Below are positions 45,011-55,126 of a stretch of 64,000 nucleotides of DNA, piece by piece; position 1 is the first letter of the stretch, and each line of letters starts with the position of its first letter. Origin of the DNA: Azospirillum brasilense (lineage in GTDB: Bacteria; Pseudomonadota; Alphaproteobacteria; Azospirillales; Azospirillaceae); assembly GCF_008365405.1 (NCBI RefSeq), contig NZ_QOKV01000004.1:62001-126000 (forward strand). The letters are read 5' to 3'. Below the pieces are notes generated by a model. That model searched no databases, was not told the origin of the DNA, and worked only from the letters and a program-made list of their open reading frames with translations. Position numbers and translations under genes: made by a program.

Positions 45011-45127
45011 ATCACACTTTCTAGGACCGATTGCCTGAACACCCCGCCCTGAAATTGAATACATAAGCAACCAGGATGGAATACCTAGGTTGTGCTTGAT
45101 ACGTTCCCGTTCGCGCGCTACTCTGTG

Positions 45128-45153
45128 ACCGGTTCGCCCCTTCGCGAACCGGT
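45128..45153. repeat. perfect 10-bp inverted repeat upstream of the thermonuclease gene
   Basis: ACCGGTTCGC (45128-45137) and GCGAACCGGT (45144-45153) with a 6-base loop, 20 bases before the ATG and just ahead of the GGGGAG ribosome site. It could be an operator or a 5'-UTR hairpin that modulates translation. Confidence 0.55.
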
Positions 45154-45173
45154 GCCCAGGGGGAGTTCGCGCC

Positions 45174-45659
45174 ATGGGATCGCACAGGCCCGTCACCCCA
45201 TGCCCGCCCCGCCCCGCCGGGATGTGGCTCTTCCTTCTCTCCACACTGCTGGCCGGCACCGTCCAGGCCGCTCCGCCCGCCCTGCCCGGTCCAATCCCGG
45301 CGGAGGTGCTGGAGGTTCTGGACGGCGACACGCTGCTGGTGCGGGCCACCATCTGGCTGGGGCAGGTGGTGGAAACCCACGTCCGGGTGGACGGGCTGGA
45401 CGCGCCGGAGATGCGCGCCCGCTGCCCGCGTGAGCGGGAACTGGCTGAAAGCGCCCGCGACCACGCGCGCCGCCTGATCGGGCCCGCCCCGGTGCGGCTG
45501 CTCGACGTCCAGCCCGACAAATATGGCGGGCGGGTGCGCGCCCGCGTGCTGACCGGCGAAGGCGCCGATCTGTCGGCTGCGCTGATCGCGGCGGGACTCG
45601 CCCGCCCCTACCACGGCGAACGGCGCCAGCCCTGGTGCGACGGGGCGGGCATGGGCTAA
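45174..45659 (+). CDS. exported thermonuclease-family (SNase-like) protein
   Basis: This 161-residue protein has a hydrophobic signal (MWLFLLSTLLAGTVQA, from about residue 17) and a staphylococcal-nuclease OB-fold: VLEVLDGDTLLVRA, the active-site Arg region VRVDGLDAPEMRARCPRERELAESARDHA and VRLLDVQPDKYGGRVRARVLT. Ca2+ and phosphate-binding residues look largely kept. It probably cuts nucleic acids in the periplasm or outside the cell. The start with CAGGGGGAG is good. Confidence 0.88.
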   Translation: MGSHRPVTPCPPRPAGMWLFLLSTLLAGTVQAAPPALPGPIPAEVLEVLDGDTLLVRATIWLGQVVETHVRVDGLDAPEMRARCPRERELAESARDHARRLIGPAPVRLLDVQPDKYGGRVRARVLTGEGADLSAALIAAGLARPYHGERRQPWCDGAGMG

Positions 45660-45739
45660 CCCGGCTCCACCAAAGGATGAGTCGGGAACCCGCCGTCTCG
45701 CTCCGCTGTTGCCCCTCCCACCAAGGAGGAGAGCGAACC

Positions 45740-46096
45740 ATGACGACCCAGGCCTCGTCTTATGTCCCCGGCGCCATCGCCTTGCTGGCCGCCAGCCTCG
45801 CCCTGACCGGTGCCGCCGTGGCGCAGGACGCCAAGACGATGGAGGGTGGTCTCGGCGCCGCCCCGCCATCCCAAGGCGAAGCCTGGATGGAATCGACCGG
45901 CGCCCAGGACCCGACGCTGGGCGAGCGCCGCACCGAGAAGCAGAAGAACGCGGCGGAGACCCGCGCGCAGGGCCGCATCGGCTCCGTCCCCGACGCGGCG
46001 AGCGGCGAGTCCGGCCTGAAGCCCGGCACCGCCGAGTCCGTGAAGACCCAGTCCGGCAGCGGTGCGTCCGGCGGATCCGACAGCGCTCCCAAATAA
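45740..46096 (+). CDS. small exported protein, low complexity
   Basis: This 118-residue protein has a signal peptide (SYVPGAIALLAASLALTGAAVA, with cleavage likely after AVA) and a hydrophilic Gly/Ser/Glu-rich mature part without Cys. The ribosome site AAGGAGG is excellent. It is probably periplasmic and disordered. No family is recognised. Confidence 0.7.
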   Translation: MTTQASSYVPGAIALLAASLALTGAAVAQDAKTMEGGLGAAPPSQGEAWMESTGAQDPTLGERRTEKQKNAAETRAQGRIGSVPDAASGESGLKPGTAESVKTQSGSGASGGSDSAPK

Positions 46097-46100
46097 CGCC

Positions 46101-46134
46101 CCAAAAACGAAACCGGGGGCCACGAAGGCCCCCA
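46101..46134 (-). terminator. intrinsic terminator of acsA
   Basis: On the minus strand CTGGGGGCC pairs with GGCCCCCGG around TTCGT, followed by TTTCGTTTTT. It lies 33 bases beyond the acsA stop. Confidence 0.75.
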
Positions 46135-46165
46135 GTCCGTAGACAAACCCCGATGAACGCCGCGA

Positions 46166-48106
<1,941 letters not shown>

Positions 48107-48417
48107 TGGCTCGCGATTCCCCCGTAGTGCTTCTGGTTACGCCCTGAAGGGCTGTTGGGGAGCGGCTTCCGGCCGCCCCTGTTGCGGGACATTATCCACA
48201 CAAGTTCCCGTCTCTACAAGCAGAACGGCTGATTGTCCGCCCTCTCCATCGGGGCTTTCCGTTCCACTTTGTTGCAGCGCACCGCCCGTTCTTTTGATTT
48301 CACAGGCATTCGCGACGACACGGCGGCGCGACTATTTGTCGCGCATAGCACGAAAGCATGATAACGCGCCGCGGAGGGGCGCTTAACCCGGTCTTAACCG
48401 AGGCATCGTTAGCGTGC
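48107..48417. other. promoter region of acsA and the divergent hypothetical gene
   Basis: These 311 bases between divergent genes hold no recognisable RNA or repeat. I see no convincing -35/-10 pair on either strand. A CGACACGGCGGCGCGACTATTTGTCGCGC stretch around 48314-48342 includes a GCGCGAC/GTCGCGC inverted repeat that could bind a regulator. Confidence 0.35.
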
Positions 48418-48753
48418 ATGGCGTTCCCCCAACTGCAGGACACCGGCATGGCCAGCACGACCGACGCGGACGGCACCACCGGAAACGGCACGGCCAATGG
48501 CGGCGCCGGTCATGGCACGGAACTGGCCGGGCGCCTGTCGGAAATGGGCAGCCGCACCAGCCTGATGGTGATCGACGCGGCCCTGCGCACGGCGTCGCTG
48601 GCCGAACTGGAAGCGTCCGGCTCCGCCGCCCTGGCGCCGTTCGGGGAAGACGCGGGCTTCGCCGGAGCCGCGGCGGAGATGCAGGCGCTGGCCCGGCGGA
48701 TGCTTCAGGCCACCCAGGATTTCCAGGCGGCCATCTGCGAACCGGCGGACTGA
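48418..48753 (+). CDS. hypothetical protein, 111 aa
   Basis: The N-terminal 40 residues are Thr/Gly-rich (STTDADGTTGNGTANGGAGHG) and the rest is helical and Ala-rich (DAALRTASLAELEASGSAAL; MQALARRMLQATQDFQAAI). No family is recognised. The start could instead be the ATG ten codons later. Support comes from codon use and the absence of a better frame. Confidence 0.45.
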   Translation: MAFPQLQDTGMASTTDADGTTGNGTANGGAGHGTELAGRLSEMGSRTSLMVIDAALRTASLAELEASGSAALAPFGEDAGFAGAAAEMQALARRMLQATQDFQAAICEPAD

Positions 48754-48798
48754 TCCGCCGCCGCAGACGGCCGCGCTCTCAACAGGTCCAGAGAACCG

Positions 48799-49212
48799 TC
48801 ACGCCTCGATCCCGGCCAGCGCGCAGACATGCGCCCATTCGGCGTCCGACACCGGGCAGACCGACAGGCGCGACTGCTTGACCAGGGCCATGCCCTGAAG
48901 CAGCGGGTCGGCCTTGATCGTCTTCAGCGTGACCGGCGTCTTCACGGGCAGCAGCGCCCGCACGTCGACCATGCCGAAGCGCCCCGCCTCATCGCTCGGG
49001 TCCGGGTAGTATTCCCGCGCGATCTCGACGACGCCGACCACCTCCAACCCCTCGTTCGAGTGGTAGAAGAAGGCGCGGTCGCCGATCTTCATGGCCTTCA
49101 GGTTGTTCGACGCCTGATGGTTGCGCACGCCGTCCCAATGGGTGGTGCCGTCGGCGACCATGCGCTCCCACGAATATTTGAAGGGCTCCGACTTCAGAAG
49201 CCAGCGGGCCAT
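48799..49212 (-). CDS. EVE-domain protein
   Basis: This 137-residue protein is a single EVE (PUA-like) domain: MARWLLKSEPFKYSWERMVADGTTHWDGVRNHQASNNLKAMKIGDRAFFYHSNEGLEVVGVVEI. EVE folds recognise modified bases (5-methylcytosine in DNA, or RNA modifications) through an aromatic pocket. It lies 16 bases after the YciI-like gene. tsaD-gpsA-YciI-EVE runs are common in alphaproteobacteria. Confidence 0.93.
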   Translation of the reverse strand: MARWLLKSEPFKYSWERMVADGTTHWDGVRNHQASNNLKAMKIGDRAFFYHSNEGLEVVGVVEIAREYYPDPSDEAGRFGMVDVRALLPVKTPVTLKTIKADPLLQGMALVKQSRLSVCPVSDAEWAHVCALAGIEA

Positions 49213-49228
49213 CGCTGTCCGCCCCCGG

Positions 49229-49513
49229 TCAGGACTTCGGGTAGACCCGGCGCCACGCCCGGATCTCCACGCTCTCGAACAGCCCGGCCTGGGCGTAAGG
49301 GTCATTGGCGGCGAAGTCCTTCGCGGCGGCCTCGTCGGCGCACTCCACGATCAGCAGGCTGCCGGCCATGCCCTGGCCGTCGTCGGACAGCAGCGGGCCG
49401 GCGGCGAACAGACGGTCGGCGTGCGCTTCCAGATAGGCCAGATGGGCCGGGCGGTTGTCGGCCCGCACCTGCGCGGCGCCGGCCTTGTCGGTGCAATGGA
49501 ACATGTACAGCAT
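49229..49513 (-). CDS. YciI-family protein
   Basis: This 94-residue ferredoxin-like protein has NRPAHLAYLEAHADRLFAAGPLLSDDGQGMAGSLLIVECADEAAAKDFAANDPYAQAGLF. The conserved His of 'AHLAYL' and Asp of 'DDPY'-like NDPY mark a putative active site. The role is unknown. It is translated just before the EVE gene. Confidence 0.92.
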   Translation of the reverse strand: MLYMFHCTDKAGAAQVRADNRPAHLAYLEAHADRLFAAGPLLSDDGQGMAGSLLIVECADEAAAKDFAANDPYAQAGLFESVEIRAWRRVYPKS

Positions 49514-49590
49514 GGGGAACCCCTCCGTTCGGTCGGGCGGGAGCCTAGCGCAGCCGGAGCCGCTGCGGAAGGTGCCGCGAGTGGAAGCGA

Positions 49591-49711
49591 TTCACCACGA
49601 AGACACGAAGGCACAAAGATTTTCACGAAGAACCCCCAGCACACCCGACACCGGGCGGACAATGCCGAACCCCTTCGTGCAGGCCTTGTGCCTTCGTGTC
49701 TTCGTGGTGAA
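49591..49711. repeat. 26-bp inverted repeat (TTCACCACGAAGACACGAAGG type)
   Basis: TTCACCACGAAGACACGAAGGCACAA (49591-49616) is mirrored at 49686-49711, with about 70 bases between. It lies between gpsA and the YciI gene. The family is known as a dispersed repeat in many bacteria. A cousin based on ACCACAGAGACACGGAG lies at 58454-58527. Confidence 0.85.
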
Positions 49712-49723
49712 AAACGCTCCCCC

Positions 49724-50734
49724 TCAGCGCCCTTCCTCGCGGAACGGCCGCGACAGCAACCCATCGATCGTCGCGTCTAGCCCGGCGCCGCGGTTCAGGA
49801 TGGCGTCCACGGCGGCGCACAGCGGCATGTCCACGCCCTTCTTCCCGGCCAGCCCGACCACCGCGGCGGCGGTGTAGACGCCCTCGGCGACGGAGCGGCG
49901 CTCGGCCAGGATCTCGGCGAGCGTCCGGCCGGCGCCCAGGGCGGCGCCCAGCGACATGTTGCGCGATTGCAGGCTGGAGCAGGTCAGCGTCAGATCGCCC
50001 AGCCCGGACAGCCCCATCAGCGTCTCCGGCCGTCCACCGAGCGCCAGGGCCAGCCGCGTGATCTCCGCCAGCCCGCGGGTGATCAGCGCCGCCCTTGCGT
50101 TGTCGCCCAGCTTGCGGCCTTCCACCACGCCGCAGGCGATGGCCAGCACGTTCTTCACCGCCCCGCCGATCTGTGACCCCACCACGTCGTCGGACAGGTA
50201 GGGGCGGAAGGTGCGGCTGCCCAGCGCCTCGACCAGCCGGGCGCCCAGCGCGGCGTCGGCGCAGGCCAGCGTCACCGCGGTCGGCAGGCCGCGCGCCACC
50301 TCCGCCGCGAAGGTCGGGCCGGACAGCACGGCCAGCGGGGTGCCCGCCGGCAACGCGGCCTCCGCCGCCTCGCTCATCAGGGCGTGGCTGTCCAGCTCGA
50401 TCCCCTTGGCGCAGATGACCAGCGGGGTGCCCGGCCGCAGATGGGCGGCGAGGCCGGCGCAGGCGCTGCGCAGATGCTGGGCCGGGGTGACGAGCAGGAT
50501 GGCGTCGCAGGCGGCGGCCTCGGCCAGATCGGCGGTCGCGCGCAACTCCGCCGGCAGGGTCACGCCCGGCAGATAGTCGCGGTTCTCCCGCGCGGTGTTG
50601 ACCGACTCGACCACCGCCGGCTCGCGCGCCCACAGCAGGGCCTCCCGCCCGGCGCGCAGGGCGGCCAGAGCCAGCGCCGTGCCCCAGGCTCCACCGCCGA
50701 TCACGCCGATGCGCCGGAAGTCCGTTGCCGCCAT
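49724..50734 (-). CDS. gpsA: NAD(P)-dependent glycerol-3-phosphate dehydrogenase
   Basis: This 336-residue enzyme reduces dihydroxyacetone phosphate to sn-glycerol-3-phosphate for phospholipids. It has the dinucleotide motif [53 protein letters not shown] and the C-terminal catalytic region with [28 protein letters not shown]. This is the biosynthetic counterpart of the Ugp uptake system at 3-7 kb. It is co-directional with tsaD and GNAT. Confidence 0.97.
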   Translation of the reverse strand: MAATDFRRIGVIGGGAWGTALALAALRAGREALLWAREPAVVESVNTARENRDYLPGVTLPAELRATADLAEAAACDAILLVTPAQHLRSACAGLAAHLRPGTPLVICAKGIELDSHALMSEAAEAALPAGTPLAVLSGPTFAAEVARGLPTAVTLACADAALGARLVEALGSRTFRPYLSDDVVGSQIGGAVKNVLAIACGVVEGRKLGDNARAALITRGLAEITRLALALGGRPETLMGLSGLGDLTLTCSSLQSRNMSLGAALGAGRTLAEILAERRSVAEGVYTAAAVVGLAGKKGVDMPLCAAVDAILNRGAGLDATIDGLLSRPFREEGR

Positions 50735-50818
50735 GGATTCCCCCCGTTTCTACTGTTCTGGCTTGATGGATGTGGCCGACTGTTTAGGCGGAGCGTCCCC
50801 GGTCCGCAACCTGGTCGG

Positions 50819-51286
50819 TCAAGCCTCCGGCGTCAGCATGAGCTTCATCCCGACATGGCTCGCCCGGAAGCCCAGCCGCTCGTAGAAGCGGTGGGCGTCG
50901 GTGCGCCGGGTCTGGCTGGTCAGTTGCACCATCACGCAGCCTTCGGCGCGGGCCAGCGCGATGGCGTGCCGCATCATGGCGCTGCCGATCCCCTGGCCGC
51001 GCAACGTGCCGTCCACCTTCACCGCCTCCACCGTCGCCCGCGCCGCGCCCCGGCGGGCCAGCCCGTGGGTGACGGTGAACTGGAAGCAGCCAACGATCCG
51101 CCCGTCCTGCTCCGCCAGAACGATGGAGTTGCCCGGCTGGGCCGCCATGCGGTCGAAGGCGTCCCAATAGAGCGGGTCCAGCGGCTCAGCATAGACGTCG
51201 CCACCCGTGGACAGGGCGTCGTCGGCGGTCAGCCGGACGATGTCCGGCACGTCCTCACGGACGGCGGTGCGGAAGGTCAGCGCCAT
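50819..51286 (-). CDS. GNAT-family N-acetyltransferase
   Basis: This 155-residue acetyltransferase has acetyl-CoA-binding motif A as VDGTLRGQGIGSAMMRHAIALARAEGCVMVQLTSQ, followed by HRFYERLGFRASHVGMKL. The substrate is unknown. It lies between tsaD and gpsA and is not the RimI usually paired with TsaB. Spacing to tsaD is 13 bases, so it is probably co-transcribed. Confidence 0.92.
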   Translation of the reverse strand: MALTFRTAVREDVPDIVRLTADDALSTGGDVYAEPLDPLYWDAFDRMAAQPGNSIVLAEQDGRIVGCFQFTVTHGLARRGAARATVEAVKVDGTLRGQGIGSAMMRHAIALARAEGCVMVQLTSQTRRTDAHRFYERLGFRASHVGMKLMLTPEA

Positions 51287-51299
51287 GCCGCGCTCTCCC

Positions 51300-52373
51300 T
51301 CATGCCTTCACGCCGGAGCCCACCCCGGCCTTGCCGATGGCGGGCTTCGCCGTGGGATCGAGCGGCCAGCGCGGGCGCGGGGCGAAGTCCAGCGGGTCGG
51401 TCTGGCCCAGCCGCAAGCGCTCGATCCCCGCCCAGGCGATCATCGCCGCGTTGTCGGTGCACAGCCCCAGCGGCGGCGCCACGAAGGGCATGCCCTCGCG
51501 GTTGGCCAGCGTTTGTAGGCGGGCGCGCAGCGTCCTGTTGGCCGCCACGCCGCCGGCCACCACCAGGGCGCCGCCCTGCGGGTGCGTCTCCTTGAACTGG
51601 CGCATGGCGCGGGCGCAGCGGTCGGCCATCACCTCGGCGACCGTGTTCTGGAAGGCGGCGGCGAGGTCGGCCCGGTCCTCCGCCGAGAGGGGAGTCCCCA
51701 GTTCCTCGACATGGCGCCGCACCGCGGTCTTCAGGCCGGAGAAGGAGAAGTCACAGCCGGGGCGCCCGACCATCGGCCGCGGCAGGTCGAAGCGGCCCGG
51801 ATTCGTCGCCAGCGCCGCCGCCTTCTCCAGCAGAGGCCCGCCGGGATAGCCGAGGCCGAGCAGCTTGGCCGTCTTGTCGAACGCCTCTCCCACCGCGTCG
51901 TCGATGGTGGTGCCCAGCCGCCGGTATTGGCCCACCCCCTCCACGACCAGAAGCTGGCAATGCCCGCCGGACACCAGCAGCAGCAGGTAGGGGAAGGGCA
52001 CATCGTCGGTCAGCCGGGCGGTCAGCGCGTGGCCTTCCAGATGGTTCACCGCGACGAAGGGCAGCCCGCGCGCCGCGGCGATGGCCTTGGCGGTCATCAC
52101 CCCGACGATCACCCCGCCGATCAGCCCCGGCCCGCCGGTGGCCGCCACGGCGTCGATGTCGGCGAAGCCCAGCCCGGAGTCGCTCATGGCGCGGCGGATC
52201 AGCCCGTCCAGATGCTGCAGATGGGCGCGCGCGGCGATTTCCGGCACCACCCCGCCATAGGGCGTGTGGTCGTCCAGCTGCGACAGCACCACGTCGGCGC
52301 GGATCTCCCGCGCGTCGGTCACGATGGCCGCCGCCGTCTCGTCGCAGCTCGTTTCGATTCCAAGAACGATCAT
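51300..52373 (-). CDS. tsaD: tRNA threonylcarbamoyladenosine transferase TsaD
   Basis: This 357-residue Kae1/Gcp-type enzyme transfers threonylcarbamoyl to A37 of ANN-decoding tRNAs. It shows [16 protein letters not shown], the metal motif VNHLEGHAL (both His), [43 protein letters not shown] and [13 protein letters not shown]. The start at 52373 is fixed by [12 protein letters not shown]. It diverges from the methyltransferase/hemC side with a 72-base gap. Confidence 0.97.
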   Translation of the reverse strand: MIVLGIETSCDETAAAIVTDAREIRADVVLSQLDDHTPYGGVVPEIAARAHLQHLDGLIRRAMSDSGLGFADIDAVAATGGPGLIGGVIVGVMTAKAIAAARGLPFVAVNHLEGHALTARLTDDVPFPYLLLLVSGGHCQLLVVEGVGQYRRLGTTIDDAVGEAFDKTAKLLGLGYPGGPLLEKAAALATNPGRFDLPRPMVGRPGCDFSFSGLKTAVRRHVEELGTPLSAEDRADLAAAFQNTVAEVMADRCARAMRQFKETHPQGGALVVAGGVAANRTLRARLQTLANREGMPFVAPPLGLCTDNAAMIAWAGIERLRLGQTDPLDFAPRPRWPLDPTAKPAIGKAGVGSGVKA

Positions 52374-52445
52374 GGCCGCCAAACTAGCCGTCTCCACCGC
52401 TCTGGTATAGGGTCTTGACCCGGATTCTTCAGGGTTTCGCCCTCC

Positions 52446-53282
52446 ATGAACAAAGACGTCCCCGACGACGACGCCAGCATCGTCTATTACGACGGCGACT
52501 ACCCGTCGCTGGAGATCGGCGAGGCGCGGGCGGAGCACGCCGCGACGCTGGCCCGGCTCGGCATGCTGGGCGACGTGCCCTTCTACAAGGAGCGCGCGGC
52601 GGAGACCGGCGGCCCGGTCCTTGAGATCGGCTGCGGCACCGGGCGCCTGACCATCCCGCTGGCCCGCGCCGGGCACGAGGTGTGGGCGGTGGACGTTTCC
52701 GCCGCCATGCTCGACCAACTCCGCGCCAAGCTGGCGCGCGAGGCGCCGGAGGTGCAGGCCCGTGTCCATCCGGTGCGGCAGGACGCCACGGCGCTCGATC
52801 TGCCGGTGCGGAATTTCCGGCTCGCCGCCATTCCCTTCAACGTGCTGATGCTGATCCCGGAACTGGCGGCGGAGCGCCGCGCGCTGGCCGCCGTCGCGGC
52901 GCATCTAGCGCCGGGCGGCACGCTGGCGCTGGACGTGATGAATCCGCTGACGCTGCCGATGGACGCCGAGACGAAGCCCAGCCCGTCGGAGCCGCGGCGC
53001 AGCCCGCGCAACGGCAACAGCTACATCCGCAACACGATGGCCTCCCGCCTCGACGAGGGGCAGTGCCAGCGCATCCACGGCTGGTACGACGAGCTGCTGC
53101 CGGACGGCAAGATCGCGGTGACCGAATACGCCTTCACCTGGCGGATGATCTTCCGTTACGAGCTGGAGCTGATGCTGGAGGCCGCCGGATTCGCCATCGA
53201 ACGGCTGGCCGGCGATTTCGATGACGCCGCCTGGACGGTGGACAGCCGCCGCATGGTGGTCACGGCGCGGCGCGCATCGTGA
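52446..53282 (+). CDS. class I SAM-dependent methyltransferase
   Basis: This 278-residue protein contains SAM-binding motif [20 protein letters not shown], the acidic residue in [17 protein letters not shown] and motif [24 protein letters not shown]. The C-terminal part ([26 protein letters not shown]) is that of Methyltransf_25-type small-molecule methyltransferases. The substrate is unknown. It sits between the usually neighbouring tsaD and hemC. Confidence 0.9.
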   Translation: MNKDVPDDDASIVYYDGDYPSLEIGEARAEHAATLARLGMLGDVPFYKERAAETGGPVLEIGCGTGRLTIPLARAGHEVWAVDVSAAMLDQLRAKLAREAPEVQARVHPVRQDATALDLPVRNFRLAAIPFNVLMLIPELAAERRALAAVAAHLAPGGTLALDVMNPLTLPMDAETKPSPSEPRRSPRNGNSYIRNTMASRLDEGQCQRIHGWYDELLPDGKIAVTEYAFTWRMIFRYELELMLEAAGFAIERLAGDFDDAAWTVDSRRMVVTARRAS

Positions 53283-53369
53283 GACGCGCGGCGACGCGCC
53301 TCACCAAAGAGTAGTGCGCCCGTCACCAAGGCTTGCAAACCGCGGCGGATCGCCTAGAACACTGCCCTC

Positions 53370-54296
53370 ATGACCCAACCGCTCCGCATCGGCACGCGCG
53401 GCAGCCCGCTGGCGCTGGCGCAGGCCCACGAGACCCGCGACCGGCTGATCGCGGCGCACCCGCATCTGGCCGCCCCCGGCGCCATCGAGATCGTCGTCTT
53501 CAAGACGACCGGCGACCGCATTCTGGACCGCACGCTGGCCGAGGCCGGCGGCAAGGGCCTGTTCACCAAGGAACTGGAGGACGCGCTGCTCGACGGCCGC
53601 GCCGACCTCGCCGTCCATTCGATGAAGGACGTGCCGACCTGGATGCCCGACGGGCTGGAGATCGCCACGCTCCTGCCGCGCGAGGACACGCGCGACGCCT
53701 TCTTCTCGCGCGGCGGACACACGGTGGACACGCTGCCCGCCGGCTCCGTCGTCGGCACCGCCGGATTGCGCCGTCAGGCCCAGATCCTGGAGCGGCGGCC
53801 CGACCTGACGGTCGTGCCCTTCCGCGGCAACGTGCAGAGCCGCCTCGCCAAGCTGGAAGCCGGGGAGGTCGACGCCACCCTGCTGGCGCTCGCCGGGCTG
53901 CGCCGCCTCGGCCTGACCGACCGCATCACCGCCGTGCTGGAGCATGAGGAGATGCTGCCCGCCGTCGCCCAGGGCGCCATCGGCATCGAGATCCGCAGCG
54001 CCGACGACGCCACCCGCACCCTGCTGGCTCCGCTGAACTGCGCCGCCACCACGGCCCGCGTGACGGCGGAGCGCGCGCTGCTCGCCATGCTCGACGGCTC
54101 CTGCCGCACCCCCATCGCCGGGCTGGCCACGCTGGACGGCGACCGGCTGCATCTGAAGGCCAAGGTGCTGTCCAACGACGGGCGGCAGGTCTTCCGGGCC
54201 GAGCGCAGCGGCAACGCCAGCGATGCCGCCGCCATCGGCGCCGACGCCGGTGCGGAGATCAAGGCGGTCCTGCCGCCCGACTTCTTCAAGAGCTGA
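53370..54296 (+). CDS. hemC: hydroxymethylbilane synthase
   Basis: This 308-residue porphobilinogen deaminase makes the linear tetrapyrrole for heme, siroheme and cobalamin. Motifs are RIGTRGSPLALAQA, KGLFTKELEDALLDGRADLAVHSMKDVP, GTAGLRRQAQIL and the cofactor Cys in MLDGSCRTPIAG. It is followed by hemD after 12 bases. Confidence 0.97.
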   Translation: MTQPLRIGTRGSPLALAQAHETRDRLIAAHPHLAAPGAIEIVVFKTTGDRILDRTLAEAGGKGLFTKELEDALLDGRADLAVHSMKDVPTWMPDGLEIATLLPREDTRDAFFSRGGHTVDTLPAGSVVGTAGLRRQAQILERRPDLTVVPFRGNVQSRLAKLEAGEVDATLLALAGLRRLGLTDRITAVLEHEEMLPAVAQGAIGIEIRSADDATRTLLAPLNCAATTARVTAERALLAMLDGSCRTPIAGLATLDGDRLHLKAKVLSNDGRQVFRAERSGNASDAAAIGADAGAEIKAVLPPDFFKS

Positions 54297-54308
54297 CGGC
54301 GGCCGGCG

Positions 54309-55064
54309 ATGGCGGCCCCTCACCTCCTGGTCACCCGTCCAGCGGAGGATTCCGAACCGCTGGCGGCCCGTCTGCGCGCGCTGGGCTTCGCCGTGTCGGT
54401 GGAGCCGATGCTGGACATCCGCTGGCTGGACGGGCCGGAGCCGGACATCGGGAACGTACAGGGTCTTCTCTTCACCAGCGCAAACGGCGTACGGGGCTAC
54501 ACCAGACGTACGAGCCGGCGTGACCGTCCGGTCTATGCGGTCGGCGACGCCACCGCGACCGCCGCCCGCGCGGCCGGTTTCACGCAGGTCGAGAGCGCGT
54601 CCGGCGACGTGTACGCGCTGGCCGAACTGGTGCGCGCACGCTGCACCGCAACAGCGGGTCCGCTACTTCATGTCGCAGGAACCAAGCTTGCCGGGGACCT
54701 GTCGGCCCTGCTGGGCGAGGCCGGATTTTCCATCCTGCGGGAAACGCTGTACGACGCCGTTCCGAGCGCGCGGCTGTCGGACGGCACGGCGGCGCTGTTG
54801 CGTACGGGAACACTGGACGCCGTGTTGTTTTTCTCTCCCCGTACCGCCCGTTCGTTTGTTAGGCTTGTCGCCGAGGCCGGGCTCATCGACCGCTGTCGTA
54901 CAGTGGACGCGCTCTGCCTCAGCCCCGCGGTCGCGGAGGCTGCCCGCGCGTACGGTGAGCTGGGAGTGACACCGTGGCAGAACGTACGGGTGGCGCCACG
55001 GCCGGAGCAGGACTCTCTGCTCGGCCTGCTGCCGGAAGCATCCGGCGGCACGGGCCGGGCTTGA
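54309..55064 (+). CDS. hemD: uroporphyrinogen-III synthase, with unusual base use
   Basis: This 251-residue enzyme cyclises and inverts hydroxymethylbilane to uroporphyrinogen III. The HemD fold is recognised by LLVTRPAEDSEPLAARLRALGFAVSVEPML, LLFTSANGVRGY, VYAVGDATATAARAAGF, LLHVAGTKLAGDL and VLFFSPRTARSFVRLVAEAG. HemD proteins diverge quickly, so position after hemC is the main support. The coding DNA uses many codons rare in its neighbours (GTA, TTT, GTT, AGG, CTT) and contains about ten GTAC tetramers between 54455 and 54988. Confidence 0.92.
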   Translation: MAAPHLLVTRPAEDSEPLAARLRALGFAVSVEPMLDIRWLDGPEPDIGNVQGLLFTSANGVRGYTRRTSRRDRPVYAVGDATATAARAAGFTQVESASGDVYALAELVRARCTATAGPLLHVAGTKLAGDLSALLGEAGFSILRETLYDAVPSARLSDGTAALLRTGTLDAVLFFSPRTARSFVRLVAEAGLIDRCRTVDALCLSPAVAEAARAYGELGVTPWQNVRVAPRPEQDSLLGLLPEASGGTGRA

Positions 55065-55126
55065 GCGCATCCGCTTGGGGGCTTGTGTGGCGTTCGTTGA
55101 GAACAACTGCGACCAGAAGGCACCCA

